A DNA stretch of 64,000 nt, taken from assembly GCA_003049485.1 (NCBI GenBank), contig PYST01000172.1:1-64000 (forward strand), written 5' to 3'. This stretch comes from Ophioceras dolichostomum. Lineage: Eukaryota; Ascomycota; Sordariomycetes; Magnaporthales; Ophioceraceae. Of this stretch, positions 21,651 to 34,138 are shown piece by piece (position 1 is the first letter of the stretch; every line of letters begins with the position of its first letter). Both the position numbers and the translations under genes were made by a program. The notes beneath the pieces were generated by a model that was not told where the DNA came from, ran no database searches, and saw nothing but the letters and a program-made list of their open reading frames with translations.

Positions 21651-24600
21651 ACCGCCCAAAGTCCGTCGCTAGTCTAGAAATATCTAGCTACTTAAGGAGG
21701 CGATGAGGCGACATGCGGGATAGATGAGTATAGGCTCTGCTAAGACTGTCTCTACCCGGACAAGCCAGTCCCTATCACGACTTCGACTGCAGCATCCCAC
21801 GACCACCAAGATTTCAACGGCATCCGCGAGGCAATATGGATAAAAGACTCTCAACACCCTTGCGGGACCTCCCCGTCGACTCCCGCTCCCCGCGTTGGGG
21901 AAAGACTATGTGCTTCTAGAGGAAGGGTGCACACGCGAGCCAGGAAGTGATTAACAGAGGCTATACTCGAGGATGACGACGACACCTTGTTCCGATGTGG
22001 AGATCCCTTCAAGAATGATGGAGGGAAAGGGCCGTCTTTCCATAGCTCCGGATGCCCCGGTGGCCTGGCCGGTGGCCTCGTGGATTTCTGGAAAGGGAAT
22101 GGAGGAGAGAAGGCAAAAACGCGGAGAGCCGCCAGGAGGCGTTAGTTGAGAGAACTTGGTAACTCAGTCGGGCAAAATCATATACTTACTAGTATACACG
22201 ATATATTGCGCCGGTATAGGATCATATGTGATCATATGTGAAAGGCAAAAACCCGGGGCTAGCTTTTCCCCACCTCCCACATACCGACCGGTCAATGATA
22301 GATCGGCGGTGATAGACGACCACGGGCGCGGTCATGTACAGAGCCAGAAGATGGCGGGCCGCGAGCAGTTCGGCGTGCAGCAGGGATCCAAAGCGATGTG
22401 GCAAGTTGACAAGCTTGAGATGGGCAAGCTGCAGAAGCGAGGCTAAGTCGTCTAGCTATTCACAGGGTCTTTTCATCTAAGCAGGCTGGGAACCGAGGAA
22501 TCTGTGCAGAAGAGACCTTGCAGAGAGCGTGATTCTCTGCTCCAACATGACGAGCCGTGCGCCTCTCGCCCGTTTGCCGGCCTGTCTGGGCCCAGATGGT
22601 GAGTGATCCCATATCGATGATGTGACATGATGCATGCCGCATGTTTGGTGATGATGATTCGAAAAGAGAAGTGGGTGAGGCCCGCGCGGTCCCAGTGATG
22701 CCCGCTCGTGCGGAGAAGCATGCGTGCAGCTTTCCCTATCCTGCTGGCCGGGCGCTGTGGGTGATATCAGAGGCTAATATCACACATATTGCATCATAAC
22801 AAGCCTGCCCAAACCACAGCGAGCGAGATCGAGTGAGACGGCCCGGTCACTGCGGTTTTTTTCTTCTTCGAAAAACCAGGGAGAGAAAATCTCTGAAGCA
22901 GAAATAGCTCTCTTAGCCGGTAGTCAATAGAGTCCTTATGAAAACCCATCTGGGCGCATGGCTTGTGTGACGCGGCCTCGTCCTTCTGACGGGTTAAGTT
23001 TATGAGGCGATCGTCAACTTTATAAACTGTGTGAAGGAGGACGTGTTTGCTTAGCGGCATCGATGACATAATCTCAAGACGACATCGACGTCTGAATTAG
23101 GTTTTCTAGCATCAATGACACCCATCTTCTCTTATTCACCTTCCCATTCTGGGCCTGAGCCCCTGAGCCCCCTGAGCCCCCTGAATTGACAGATAAGGTA
23201 CCCCAGGTTTGGGGCTTCACCAGTGCTACTCTCGCTCGATCTGCTCTGCCCTGCCAAGGGGAGCTTGTCTGCCTATCTTCCCCACAAAGATCACGGATAG
23301 ATCGAGCTTAAAATGCCGAGTGACTGGTCGTCTCGAAGGGGCACCCCAGATCGCTTGTTCGATAAGGTAAGGAAGGGAGGTAGGGAGGTGGCTGGCTGCG
23401 AGAGCACGTCTGCCTGCCCGGCAGGTCTTGCATATAGTATAGAAGCTGGAAACTTTCAACGGCGGCCGATACAACGAGAGGATGTGGTGTCTTGGCAGAA
23501 TGCTGGTTTATGGCTGGTGGAAAATGGCATCGATCGTGGACCGACGTGGGACCAGGGTTCCCCATTTGGAGACTACTTGTTGTTCAGAAACGCGTAAGTC
23601 TATCATTTTACAGCGAACTATCCCCCTAGCCTTTTTAGTCTACCTACATCGATCACTTTTCGCCGTAGAATATCCGTTCCGGCCGACCACCTCCCGAGGC
23701 CCGTCTTCCTGGAGACGTAGGACCAAAGACGAACCAAACATCGTCTATTCCGCAAGCACTCTGACACGTCGTTTGGGCCCCAGCTCCGAGCATCGGAAAC
23801 GAGGTGATGAGAGAATATTACATCAAATCGTAGTGCTGTGTTGGCCCGTTGGCGAGAGGGCTTGTCATCGTCAGTCCGGGTCAGTCATTCTCTCCATTCT
23901 CCTTTTCTGCTGAGGGTATCATCATCGCCAATACCATAAGAAACCAGAACAACCAAATCGCCAGCCCGAGCTGTCGAGGGCCGAAGACCGACCGACCGGC
24001 CGAACGGGAATCTTGTACAATCCAACTTTCGGTCGAACCCCCCGGACATCAAAGAATTGCAGAGCCATACCATATTCTCCCAGCAAAACAAAGGTTTGAC
24101 GTTGAAAAACTTTTGTCCTCCCTTGATGTTTCTATTTTCAGCTCACTTCAGATAGTGCAGTTAATATGGAACCCGACAGACAAGTTTGAGTCCAGCATGA
24201 TTGATTGATTGGCGCGGGACCCATGAGAGAAAAAAAAAACAATATAGCCAGCAGCCTCCCACTTCCTGTGGGTGATGGAGACCCGGGAGGGCAACTCCAC
24301 CTGTTCGTCACGCAGCCCAAGCCAAGATCCCGTTTTCCCGGCGGACGGCTGGCCAACAAGCACCGGGACCGCCACCACCCACCGTGAGGAAGGTCCATTT
24401 TGGGCCAGACTGACCAGACCAGACCGACCAGACTGCATCAAAACAAAAAAACGTGGTCACCCCGGTTGTGGAACCCAGCAGTCAGCCAGCTAGCGGTATT
24501 GGGCTATGGCGATGATGGGTATGCGGCGCGGGATATGACTTTATCCAAGCGATATCTCTGGCTGACCTCCCTAGCGAAACATTCGTCGTTTTGGGGCTTG

Positions 24601-26679
24601 TTCAGCCCTTTTCTGGTTCTTTTCTGCGTCATGCGCTGCTGATCTGCGGCTCCTCCCTCCCTCACTCCATCCCAGCAGATTGATTGTGCGTCATTGCCTG
24701 GTCTAGGCTTACTGATTCCATGGAGGTCTGGATTCTTCGTAATAGTACTAGGAGTACTGCCCCCCTTTCGGGTTTGTCCACTCCTAGTAGGACGCCGATA
24801 TTTCCTGATCAGGATGTGTGAATGGGATTGCCTTGTTGACGACATCTTTCCTCACGAACAACCTCGATTTTTCCTTCCCTCGTTGTGAAGTACCATAATG
24901 CCATGGCACCATTGTAGTGGCGAAAGGGAAGACGGAGTTGAGCGACACTGACTATCTCAGCCCTGGGAGCGTAGCATCGAATTTGGACGGATATAGGCAT
25001 CGTGATCGCTTATTGGCTCGGGCGGGGCCTCCTACTATCTGTTATCGTACAGAGGCTTGAGCTGTCTGGTGACTGGATGTGCCTTCTCGGACCACGGCCT
25101 AGATCGTTCCGTGAGCCCAGGGTGTCACCCACGCCTCTCTCAAGCGAGGAGGGGGTCAACTAGCCTCGCTAGAGCCCCGTGGGCTTGACAAAGTTGCTGA
25201 CTCACCGCCTATCTGGACACTCCTGAGGCAAGCCGCCATCTCAGGGGCGACCTCAGCTTCGAGAACCCGACAAGGTGGCTACTTGATCGGGGGTTCTGTT
25301 CGTGAGCTCCGGCCTTGGCCAAGCCTGCGTTGATCTGCGCTCCCTGGTTGGCTCCGGGTTCCCCGGCCAGCTAGAGATACGGCCATGTCCCAGTGAGCCC
25401 TTTCCATTGGGCATCCACGACCTCCTTCGCGAGATCCCAAGGCATGGCAACCACTCCAATCTTGGCTTGGAAAGCGACTCGCACCCCTTGAAGACAGAGT
25501 CCAGTTCGTTAACCTTTAAGTCTCCTAGCGAGGAGGGCGGGGAGCATGCTTGGAGATCGCTTACCTGTGGGAGAGACGGGGAATACGACGACGCTGCTAC
25601 GCCGCCGGTCTCTTGCCTTGCCATGGCCGGTAGGTAGGTATGCAATTGTCAGGTCGCTCGGCTACCAACCTGCATAAGCAGCACAAGACGGACGGCACTC
25701 GATGCTGTCCCACCCGGTTTTTTTCTCCTCTGTTTTTTCTTGGGCGTCACCGAAGTCCCGCCGCCGGCGCGGTGGAAGATTTGACCGTCCTCGTTCTCAC
25801 CACAGTTCGGGGGACGTTCTTCCGGCAGGCTTCACCAACGACCGACCCATGAAAAGCCACGCATCCCTCGCTGGCGCAATTGCCACCATCATTCAGCTAA
25901 AATCTCCGATTCCTCAGTTTTCCATGCCTTCCATTTCGTCGATATTCTTCCTTTCCTTCCTTGCTTCCTTCTTTGTAACCCTTTTGACGAGTCGCCATTC
26001 CGGCACCTTGCCTTGGCATATGGGAGACGCCTCGGGAAGTGGGTGACCTGGAGGCGAGGTCTCGGAGGGCGCACCAACGGCCGCTTCGCCCCGCCCTGGC
26101 AATGTCAGACACTGGAACATCCAGGTGAGGATCGTACCTCCTGAAAGGGCAGGTTCTTCCGCTGTGGTTTCTGTGGGTTTGGCCAGCGTGAGGTCGGTGT
26201 TCATCAGGATGGGAGGTAGTGTCGCAGGTCGGCGCACACATTCGCCGACGAGGGCAGCAGCAAGGACAACGATCGTCGAAAACGAGCCTGGCTCCGGCCT
26301 AGCTTCTCGCAGGAGTGGGTTGCGTCAGCACCTTCCGGTCTTTGGACCGGCTCAAGACTTGGTGGTATTGGACCGGTTCATTCCTGGCTGTGTTTGATAT
26401 GACGCCTTTTGCGCAGTAAAAGCACAATTCAGGGGCAAAATGGTTGGCTCGATATGATGAGGAGCCAAGCCGAAGACACGACAGAGAACAAGGCAAGAGA
26501 AAGAAGGCCCGAAAAACCAGCCAAACCTCGTAGTATTCACAATCTAGGCAGATAGTCGTCTAATCGTCAAAACCGATGTCGTTATGCCACAATATCCATT
26601 CCTTGGTCAATGTATTCTTTCTTCTCCCGAAGCCTTGCCCAACCCCTCACGGGCTGGCGCGTTTCCATACCTGTCCCAC
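21651..26679. other. Gene-poor region of about 5 kb
   Basis: No recognisable gene on either strand. Open frames up to 143 residues occur (e.g. 23482-23913, 25253-25645) but they overlap each other, lack domains and have no consistent third-position G/C preference. Short tandem repeats occur at about 23156-23185 (CCCCTGAG units) and 24403-24432 (GACCAGAC units). The right-hand end is the 3' side of dac1. No transposon signature was identified. Confidence 0.5.
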
Positions 26680-28082
26680 CTAGCTCGAGTCGACTTCGTC
26701 TTCCTCTCGGCGGTGAACTCTGGCACCGAACTTCCACACCTCGTCGATGACGAGAAGGGGGCCGTCCCGGTCTCGGCCCTCAGACAAGATCACCAGGTCC
26801 GCGTCGGCGCCGGGGTCCAGAGAGCCCTTCACGCCGGAGAGGCCCAGCATCGCGGCGGGCGTCGCCGTGACCGCCTTCAGAGCCTGCGGGATGGAGCAGC
26901 CGCTCCAGCCGAGGAAGTTCGTGACGCACTCGATCAGCGTGATGGAGCTGCCCGCGATCCTGCCGGACTCCTCCAGCGTCAGGACGGGGCCCGTCTTGAT
27001 GATGGTGCTGGACTCGTCCCCGTTCGTCCAGTCGTACTTGCCGTCGGGCAGGCCGACGAGGTGCATCGCGTCCGTGACGAGGATGAAGCCGTCCGGGTGC
27101 GCGTTGAAGGCGATCTTGATGGTGGTCGGGTGCAGGTGGATGCCGTCAGAGATGATGCCGAAGTACGGGCGGGGCAGGCTCTCGGCGATGCCGAGCACGC
27201 CGAAGATGCCCGGGTTCCGGTGGTGGAGGGGCCGCATGGCATTGAACAGGTGCGTGATCATGGTCGCGCCCGCGGCGACGGCGAGGGAGGCCTGCTCGTA
27301 GGTCGCCTCGGAGTGCCCGATGGAGTAGATGATGCCTCGGTCTGTGATCTCCGGGATCAGAGCCGTCATGTTGCCGACCTCGGGCGCGGCGGTGAGCATC
27401 CTGATGGGAAGCGGCCCCGATGATGCACCTGGTCGGATGTTGGCTACCCCGTACATGTCCTCGAGGTCCTCCACTGTCCAGGCTTGACGGAGCACGTCCA
27501 CGTTGTGGATTCCGTTCTTGGTCGGGCTGAGAAAGGGGCCCTCGACGTGAGCGCCCAACGATTCGGCGCCATCCTCGGCGCAGTGGTATTTGCCCGAAGG
27601 TCCCAGGAACGGCAGTACCTTGATGGCATGTCAGCAGAAGGGGACCGACTGGTTGGAAGACTTTCGTCGGTCTCATATTCCCGGGGAGGCGTTTAACTCA
27701 CCTTGTGATATAGCTCGCGTGTCTGGCTCGTGACGGTCGGGACATACGACGTGACGCCTGTCGTGATCAGCTTCCTGTTGAGGTCCCTGACCTTCTTTCC
27801 GTATTGCGTCATATCCGCGAACAGGGAGGAGAAGTTGAAGCCGAAGGCGCCGTTGAGTTGGGCGTCGATCAGGCCGGGAGAAACGATGCGGCCCCCGAGG
27901 TCGACGATCTCGTCTGGTAGGATCTGCTCATCGTAGAAGGCCGCCTGGCTGCGAACGATCTTGCCCGTTTCCGAGCTCACCCAGAGGTCTTCGTCGACGA
28001 GTTTGTCCCCGCGCAGCAGACGACAGTTTGTGAACTTGGTGATGCCATTTCTGGGCTCCGACGACCAAACCGTAGCCGGCAT
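26680..28082 (-). CDS. dac1: N-acetylglucosamine-6-phosphate deacetylase
   Basis: Two exons, 28082-27702 and 27618-26680, with an 83-base phase-0 intron (GTGAGT...CAAG) give 439 residues, the usual length for NagA-type deacetylases. It removes the acetyl group from GlcNAc-6-phosphate to give GlcN-6-phosphate and acetate in the cytosol. Amidohydrolase motifs appear in order: GGRIVSPGLIDAQLNGAFGF (the N-terminal metal-site region), GAHVEGPFLSPTKNGIH (metal-binding Glu), IIYSIGHSEATYEQA and MITHLFNAMRPLHHR (metal-binding His residues), ISDGIHLHP, FILVTDAMHLVG (catalytic Asp) and the closing DPGADADLVIL. The downstream neighbour nag3 is divergent, and ron1, hxk3 and dam1 follow, so this is the deacetylase step of the GlcNAc cluster. 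A CACAAAA word lies just before the start. Confidence 0.96.
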
Positions 28083-29744
28083 TTTTTGTGTTGGTGGTGC
28101 TGCGGGTGGCGGCGGCTGCTCGATGTTGATGTTTGCCTCACTGTGTAGCCGTTGTTGCTTCTCTCAGCCAGGAGGATAGAGGAGTTTGTGGCGCTTTGTG
28201 AGGGCGGCTAGTTCGACTAGGCCGAGGAGGCTCAGGACTACTGTCCTTTCTCTGCACTTTAGGGGCTCCATGTACAAAACATACAGGAAGAGGAAACAGA
28301 AAGGAAATAGGTAGAACTAAAAGGTCACGGTAGTGACTGAGTATTAAAGCTGCTACTGACCTACCTGAGGGTCCTGAACCCACCATGGCGGCGTTGCTGA
28401 CTCAAAGCTTTCGGAACGCTCGAGTGAAGTCAGAGCGCCGAAGCCGGCCTATACCATGCTGAACGAGGACTCGTTGGCCGAGTCTTCCGGGGGTCACGAC
28501 GAGGTAACAAGAACCGACAGGAGTGGCGGAACCTGCTGCGGTTGCGTGGACGTGGTCGTCCACCACTCAAAGTCCCGAATACTCTAGATCGACACTAGGT
28601 ACTACCAACGGCACATTGGTAAAGAGGCACAGTGCGAGTGGACGTGGTGGCCAGACCATCTGGGCGCCTCGTGGCCGCCGAAAGATGTCCCATCAAATTA
28701 GTCACAGGAGCGACACTTTGACAGAACGCTCCAGCAGTGTTCTAAGTCGTCTTGGTGCTTGAGCTCTGCGAATGCGCGACGTTAGCGTCCGCGGTCCGTC
28801 CTTGTCCCAGTCCAGCCAGTCCATCGATAACGGACTGAGAGCGACGAGCTACTTGTTGATGGCCTGGGTGCATCGGTCCCGGTCCGATTCTTCGCCACTG
28901 GGCGGTCGCACAGCGAAACACAGACGGTCACAACTTCGGGAAACTTGAGGACACATTGGACTGGGGTGTACACTTACAAGACTGACACAATCCTTTTCTT
29001 TTACCAAGTACGATATCACCGGGGTTTCGGGGGGCGTGATGGACAAAATGGGCATCAAAGAACCTATGTAACGTTAACGTTCCCTAGGGCTCCAGTCGAT
29101 GGTGGGAGGGAGACAGTGAGGAGATCTGGTACCTTAGCTCTAGAATTTGCCAGGTGGCAGCCCTGCCAACTGTCAGGACGGACCGAACACAGTGCTCACA
29201 GCAAGGGGAGTCAGTCGATAAGCCGACCGATATGGACGACAAGCATTCAGCCAATAACGCAGTGTTGTTCCGGCTCTCCACCAAAAGATGAGCGACAGAG
29301 CTCGGTGGAGCGCTGAGGGCGGGGGTTCAACCCAACTGCTGTGGACGAAGCCCCACAGTTGGTGCACCTGTAAGCCAAACAAAGCCCACAATTGGCCCCC
29401 TTCTCGCCTCAATCACTGCACACTAGACTTAGACCCGACTTCCAGTCTTTCTTGTTGTTGTTACACTTACACAGTACACCAAACACCCGTGGCGGCCGTC
29501 TGCTTCTTGCTGGAGCCGGGAGCAACCAGCGGCTTAACGACCACAACCAACGATGCCCACAATAACGTGACAGCCGTCACCGAAGCCACCTAACAGACGG
29601 ACCCAGACGGCCACCCCCCCTTTCCGCATTCCGCTATTACGCAACGCAGGGCATACTGGCTGGCCCATTACGACTTTCTGTTATCCAGGCGAGGAGAGAA
29701 ATACTAGTTGCTATACGGACGGCCCCTCCCTCGTTCAGCCAACC
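28083..29744. promoter_or_regulatory. Divergent promoter region of dac1 and nag3
   Basis: The 1.66 kb between the two start codons has no gene and should carry the regulatory sites for both. A CACAAAA word (core of the Ndt80/MSE consensus CRCAAAW) is seen at 28084-28090 on the dac1 strand. No clear TATA box was found. Confidence 0.6.
28084..28090 (-). promoter_or_regulatory. Candidate Ndt80-type core site (CACAAAA)
   Basis: Matches CRCAAAW, the core bound by yeast Ndt80, immediately upstream of the dac1 ATG on its coding strand. Such a 7-base word is common by chance, and a position this close to the ATG is more likely leader than promoter. Weak call. Confidence 0.2.
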
Positions 29745-32700
29745 ATGAGCAACATAGCCAGTGAGCTGGAAGACCCACTATGGCGAGACCTCGACTGGTA
29801 CGTGAATCCGTTGTCCGTCCTAGCGCAGCTCGTTCAAGTCCCCCTTCCAAGACAGGGAGGGCAGACACGGACGGGCGAGGCCATCGCCGACTCCTTCCTC
29901 CGTGCTTCCTCCCTTCGTTCCCTCATCCCCCATTCCGTGTTCCCCGGTCTGCTCGGGTGTGCAAGACGCAGGCAGACCCATACCCCGGCGGTGGCCCCCA
30001 ACCAAGCCGATCTTCCAAGCGGTAATGTGTGCAGTATGTCGCTGACTCCTCGCGTTCACCTCGTGCTCCCGGCCTCGTAGGGCCATTGGCCAGATGCTGC
30101 TGATGGGATGGGACGGCACTGAAGTCACGCCCCAGATCCGCAGCCTGATCGAGGACCACCACTTGGGGTCTATCATCCTGACGGCTAAGAACCTCAAGTG
30201 TCCGTGCTTCTTCTATTTTGTGACTCTCTTTGTCTCCATACGTCTCTCTCCCCTTTCGATCTCGTTCATGTACCCGTTCTTGTACCCGTGACGTGACGTG
30301 GTGGGTAGCAAGTATGCTTCATCGTCAGCCTGCCTACTACCCATGCTGCCCGTGCTGCAGCTCGTGCTGCATTCCCCTTCTGCAAAGGCAGGGGTACGGG
30401 AGAAGAATTCCTCGCTCGAAGATCCAGACAAACCACGTGATAAGCCTTCTTCCTTCCCTTGTCGGGAGGGAGCTCGGTGCCTAAAGCCGCCTTTGGATCG
30501 GCACTCGTTTCATTGACTGGCAATACAAAAGTCCGGTCCATACAACCGAAGAACTCAAGCTGACATGTCGTGGCCACCTGTCCCCTTCTTCCTTGTTCTT
30601 CACCCTCCACAGCCGCTCACGAGACGGCAAAGCTAGTGCAAGAACTTCAGACCATAGCGCACCAAGCCGGTCACCCACAGCCGCTGCTCATCGCCGTCGA
30701 TCAGGAGAATGGCGGCGTCAACAGCCTTTTCGATGAGGACTACATCTGCCAGTTCCCCAGCGCCATGGGTATCGCGGCTGCGGGGACTACAGATCTGGCC
30801 TACGAAATCGCCAAGGCTACGGCCACGGAGGTCTCGGCGGTCGGGGTAAACCTCATGCTGGGACCCGTGCTGGACGTGCTGACAAACGCGCGTTATCAAC
30901 CGCTGGGCGTCCGCGCATCCAGCGATGACCCCCAAGAAGTGTCACTGTACGGCATCGCGACCATGAATGGCTACAAGGACGTAGGGTTGGCTACATGCGG
31001 CAAGCACTTCCCCTCGTACGGAAATCTCGACTTCGCGGGATCGAGCCTGGACATCCCGATCATCACCCAAACACTCGAGGAGCTGGCCCTGAGCGCCTTG
31101 GTTCCATTCCGCAATGCCATCGAGACGGGCCGGCTCGACGCCATGTTCGTCGGCGGCTGCGGCATCACCAACCCGTCCATGAACGTGGGCCACGCGTGCC
31201 TTTCCGACCAGGTCGTCGACGACCTCCTCCGCAACGACCTGGGCTTCCAGGGCGTCGCCATCTCCGAGTGCCTCGAGATGGAGGCCCTCAGCCACGAGAT
31301 CGGCGTCAAGGGCGGAACCGTCATGGCGGTCGAGGCCGGGTGCGACCTGGTTCTGTTGTGTCGCGCCTACGACGTGCAGCTCGAGGCCATCGCGGGTCTG
31401 AAGCTGGGCGTCGAGAACGGTATCATCACGCAGGAGCGCATCTACACGTCGCTGAGGCGCGTGCTGCAGATGAAGAAGGCCTGCACCTCGTGGGCCAAGG
31501 CCCTGAACCCGTCCGGCATATCGCTGCTCTCCAAGATCCACCCGTCGCACCTGGCCCTCTCGCGGCAGGCGTACGACGACTCCATCACCGTGATGCGCGA
31601 CCACGACAAGCTGCTGCCGTTGAACCAGTCCATGCACCCGGATGAGGAACTGCTGCTGCTGACGCCCCTGGTGAAACCGCTGCCCGCCTCCGCCGCCACC
31701 AAGACTTTGCTCAGCAAGTCCAAGCTTCAGCAGGACGACGCGCCTACCATCCACGACAAGTGGCAGCACCGCGATCGAGGCGCGATAATGAGCGGCGAAG
31801 GGGTCTTCAGAGAGCTCGGACGGTCTCTAGCTAGGGCGAGACACGCGAAGCTTCTGCATACATCCTATACAGCGAATGGTGTAAGGCCAGGTGAGTATTA
31901 TTGGCTATGGGCTGACATATCAACAGCAACAAGTCCAGTCCCCTCCCTCCCTACATACCGGAGTGTGGCATTCATGGCATTCAATTCTGACAACCCCTAC
32001 CATCCTATATCTAGTCCACGAAAACCTGATCACCCGCGCGTCGTGCATCATAATCGTCACGGCCGACGCGAACCGCAACCTCTACCAGGCGGGATTCACC
32101 AAGCACGTGGCGATGATCTGCGCCATGCTGCGCGCCAGCGGCCAGAAGAAGTCCCTCGCCGTCGTGGCCGTCAGCTCGCCCTACGACTTCGCCATGGACA
32201 AGTCGGTCGGGACGTACATCTGCACATTCGACTTCACCGAGACGGCCATGCAGTCGCTGGTGCGCGTGCTCTCGGGCGAGGTCTCGCCCCCGCACGGCAC
32301 CCTGCCGGGGACGCTGCGCAAGAGCAGGAAGGTGCTCAAGTCGCGCCAGCAGTGGCTGGTTGAGGGCTACGAGCCCGCGCGCGACGCGAGGGGGCTGAAC
32401 GACCTGCTGCACGCTGTCGTGCGCGCTAGCAAGCCTGGGGTCGGCACCCTCGGTGGTGGCGGCGGTGGTGGTAGTAGTAATTCTGGTTTGGCTTCCTACC
32501 TCAGCGCCACCACGGCCGCGTCGTTCCAGCTCCCGCCCTCGTCGTCCGCGCCGCAGGGGGGCACAAACAACATCACAAGCGGCGGCGGCATCGAGGAGTC
32601 GCACTTCGTCGTGCGCAACAGCTCCACGCAAGCCCTGTACGGCTTCTGCGCGACGTACTTTTTCCCGTCCGACGGTATCGGCGCCATCGGCGCCATCTTC

Positions 32701-33297
32701 GTCGACCCGGCCAAGCGCAACGTCTCGATCGGCCGCTCTCTGCAGCGGCGCGCCCTGCGCAGCCTCCTGCAGCAGCGCAGGGGAGGGGCCGTCAAGAAGA
32801 TACAGCTCGGCTGCTCCCTCCCGGGCGTGTTCCTCGGGATCCCCCTCGACGCCGACGGTGCTGCTCCCACCAAGAGCTGGTTCGCGGGCGGCGGGTGGGA
32901 CCTGCGCGTGCCGCGCCGGCTGACTGCTTTAGATATTGCGGATCTGCCGTCGTGGAGCGCGCCGGAGGGCCTGCTGCAGAACATACAGCGGGCGGGCATC
33001 AGTTTTGATCTGGTGCATGGGCTTGATAATGCTGAGTCTGTGCTGGGCCATGTGCGCAAGCATTCTGGCGGGCCTGAGGCGCTGGAGCTGTATAGGCTTG
33101 CGCTGCTGGAGACGAAGACGTGCGGCGTCGTGCGTGCTAAGTCTACCGCCGCCGCTCCTGGTAGTGGTGCTGCCGGTGGAGGAGGAGGAGGAGGAGATGC
33201 CGCCGGCCCCGTCCTGCTGGGAACGGTCATCATCTGCAGCCCCGGCAGCTCGCTGTCTACGTATATCCCGCCCCTGATGCGTCCCCCGCCTCCCGGA

Positions 33298-33339
<42 letters not shown>

Positions 33340-33710
33340 GGCCCGGCAGCAGCAGCAGGTGGAGGACGGGACGAGACCATCGGCGGCATCATCGCGCCCA
33401 TCGTCGCGCAGGGCGTGGCCCAGGCCCCGCTCGTGCTGCAGGGGCTGGCCCTGATGGGGGTCCGACAGAACAAGGCGCACAAGTCGACTCGCAGCGTGCT
33501 GAGCTGGGCGTCGGACGACTCCTACGAAGCCCTCGTGGCGATGGGGTTCGAGGTGCTGCAAGCTTTTGAGCAGATCACCAACTTGCCTGAGACTGTGAGT
33601 CTTTTTTCTTTTTTTTTCTCGGCCGCCACCCCATTCCTTCCTTCATCCCTTCATCTTCGATGCGTGCGTGGCATGGGCTAACGCTGTCACAGTGGTCGAA
33701 TTTGCTTTAG
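29745..33710 (+). CDS. nag3: GH3 beta-N-acetylglucosaminidase with GNAT-like C-terminal half
   Basis: Five exons (29745-29797, 30081-30199, 30613-31890, 32015-33594, 33693-33710) give 1015 residues; the last exon adds only WSNLL. The N-terminal GH3 barrel shows IGQMLLMGWDGTEVTPQI, AVDQENGGVN, KHFPSYGN and SECLEMEAL, as in NagZ-related enzymes, and a GH3 C-terminal domain follows. The second half has a GNAT fold signature: YGFCATYFFPS...GAIGAIFVDPAKRNVSIGRSL, an acetyl-CoA loop pattern, with a second GNAT-like unit (LLGTVIIC... YEALVAMGFEVLQAF) near the end. It should split GlcNAc from chitobiose or related substrates inside the cell; no signal peptide is seen. Glu276 occupies the place of the usual GH3 Asp nucleophile. 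Gly and (GN)7 runs lie in loops. It is divergent from dac1. Confidence 0.93.
33295..33340 (+). repeat. GGCAAC hexamer microsatellite coding (Gly-Asn)n
   Basis: About seven tandem GGCAAC units inside nag3 encode GNGNGNGNGNGNGN in a linker between the two GNAT-like halves. The repeat keeps frame, so length changes by whole units would be tolerated. Confidence 0.85.
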
Positions 33711-34131
33711 CCTGGTCTCCTGGGTGATGCAGTCGCTCGTACTCTTTTCCTCGTCTCGAGTATACGCACCATGTGCTCAGGTACCGTTGGCAGTTCATGT
33801 TTGATTAGCCCGTCTCTTTGGGATGTATGTTGTTTTGACGTTCGCTCTTTATTTTTGTCTTCCTTGTTCTTCTCAATTTTGCTTTCCTAGTTCTTCTCTA
33901 TTTTTGCTCACCTCCATGTCGACTTGTGAAACGAACGACAGTCGATGTGATTTGGTATGAGCCTCAAATGTCGATTTAACCAAGTGTGCTGCTGCAACTA
34001 TTATATTAACAAATAGCAAACATGCCTTGCCATCTCGTCCGTCCCCTTGCTTCGCTTGTTTCTCGCTGTCCTTCTTGGTGGGTTTACATCCTTGAATAAC
34101 CCTGAGATCGAATTCCCCCTGAGGCTGTACA

Positions 34132-34138
34132 CACAAAA
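34132..34138 (+). promoter_or_regulatory. Candidate Ndt80-type core site (CACAAAA)
   Basis: CRCAAAW core word 1.3 kb upstream of ron1, flanked by a longer A run. It could allow autoregulation, but the match is short and may be chance. Confidence 0.15.

Noticed and set aside
23140..23190. Short repeats as a possible CRISPR or satellite
   Set aside because: Only three imperfect 9-base units without spacers; CRISPR arrays are not expected in a fungal nuclear genome.
25253..25645. 130-codon minus-strand open frame
   Set aside because: Contains a plus-strand frame of similar length in the same place; neither shows domains or coding bias.
26584..27423. 279-codon plus-strand open frame opposite dac1
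   Set aside because: Antisense shadow of the deacetylase exon; no motif and no start context.
29318..29335. GGGTTCAACCC word resembling a T-arm
   Set aside because: The surrounding bases do not form the other tRNA arms in either orientation.
30942..31769. 275-codon minus-strand open frame opposite nag3
   Set aside because: Antisense shadow of the GH3 exon, low-complexity composition.
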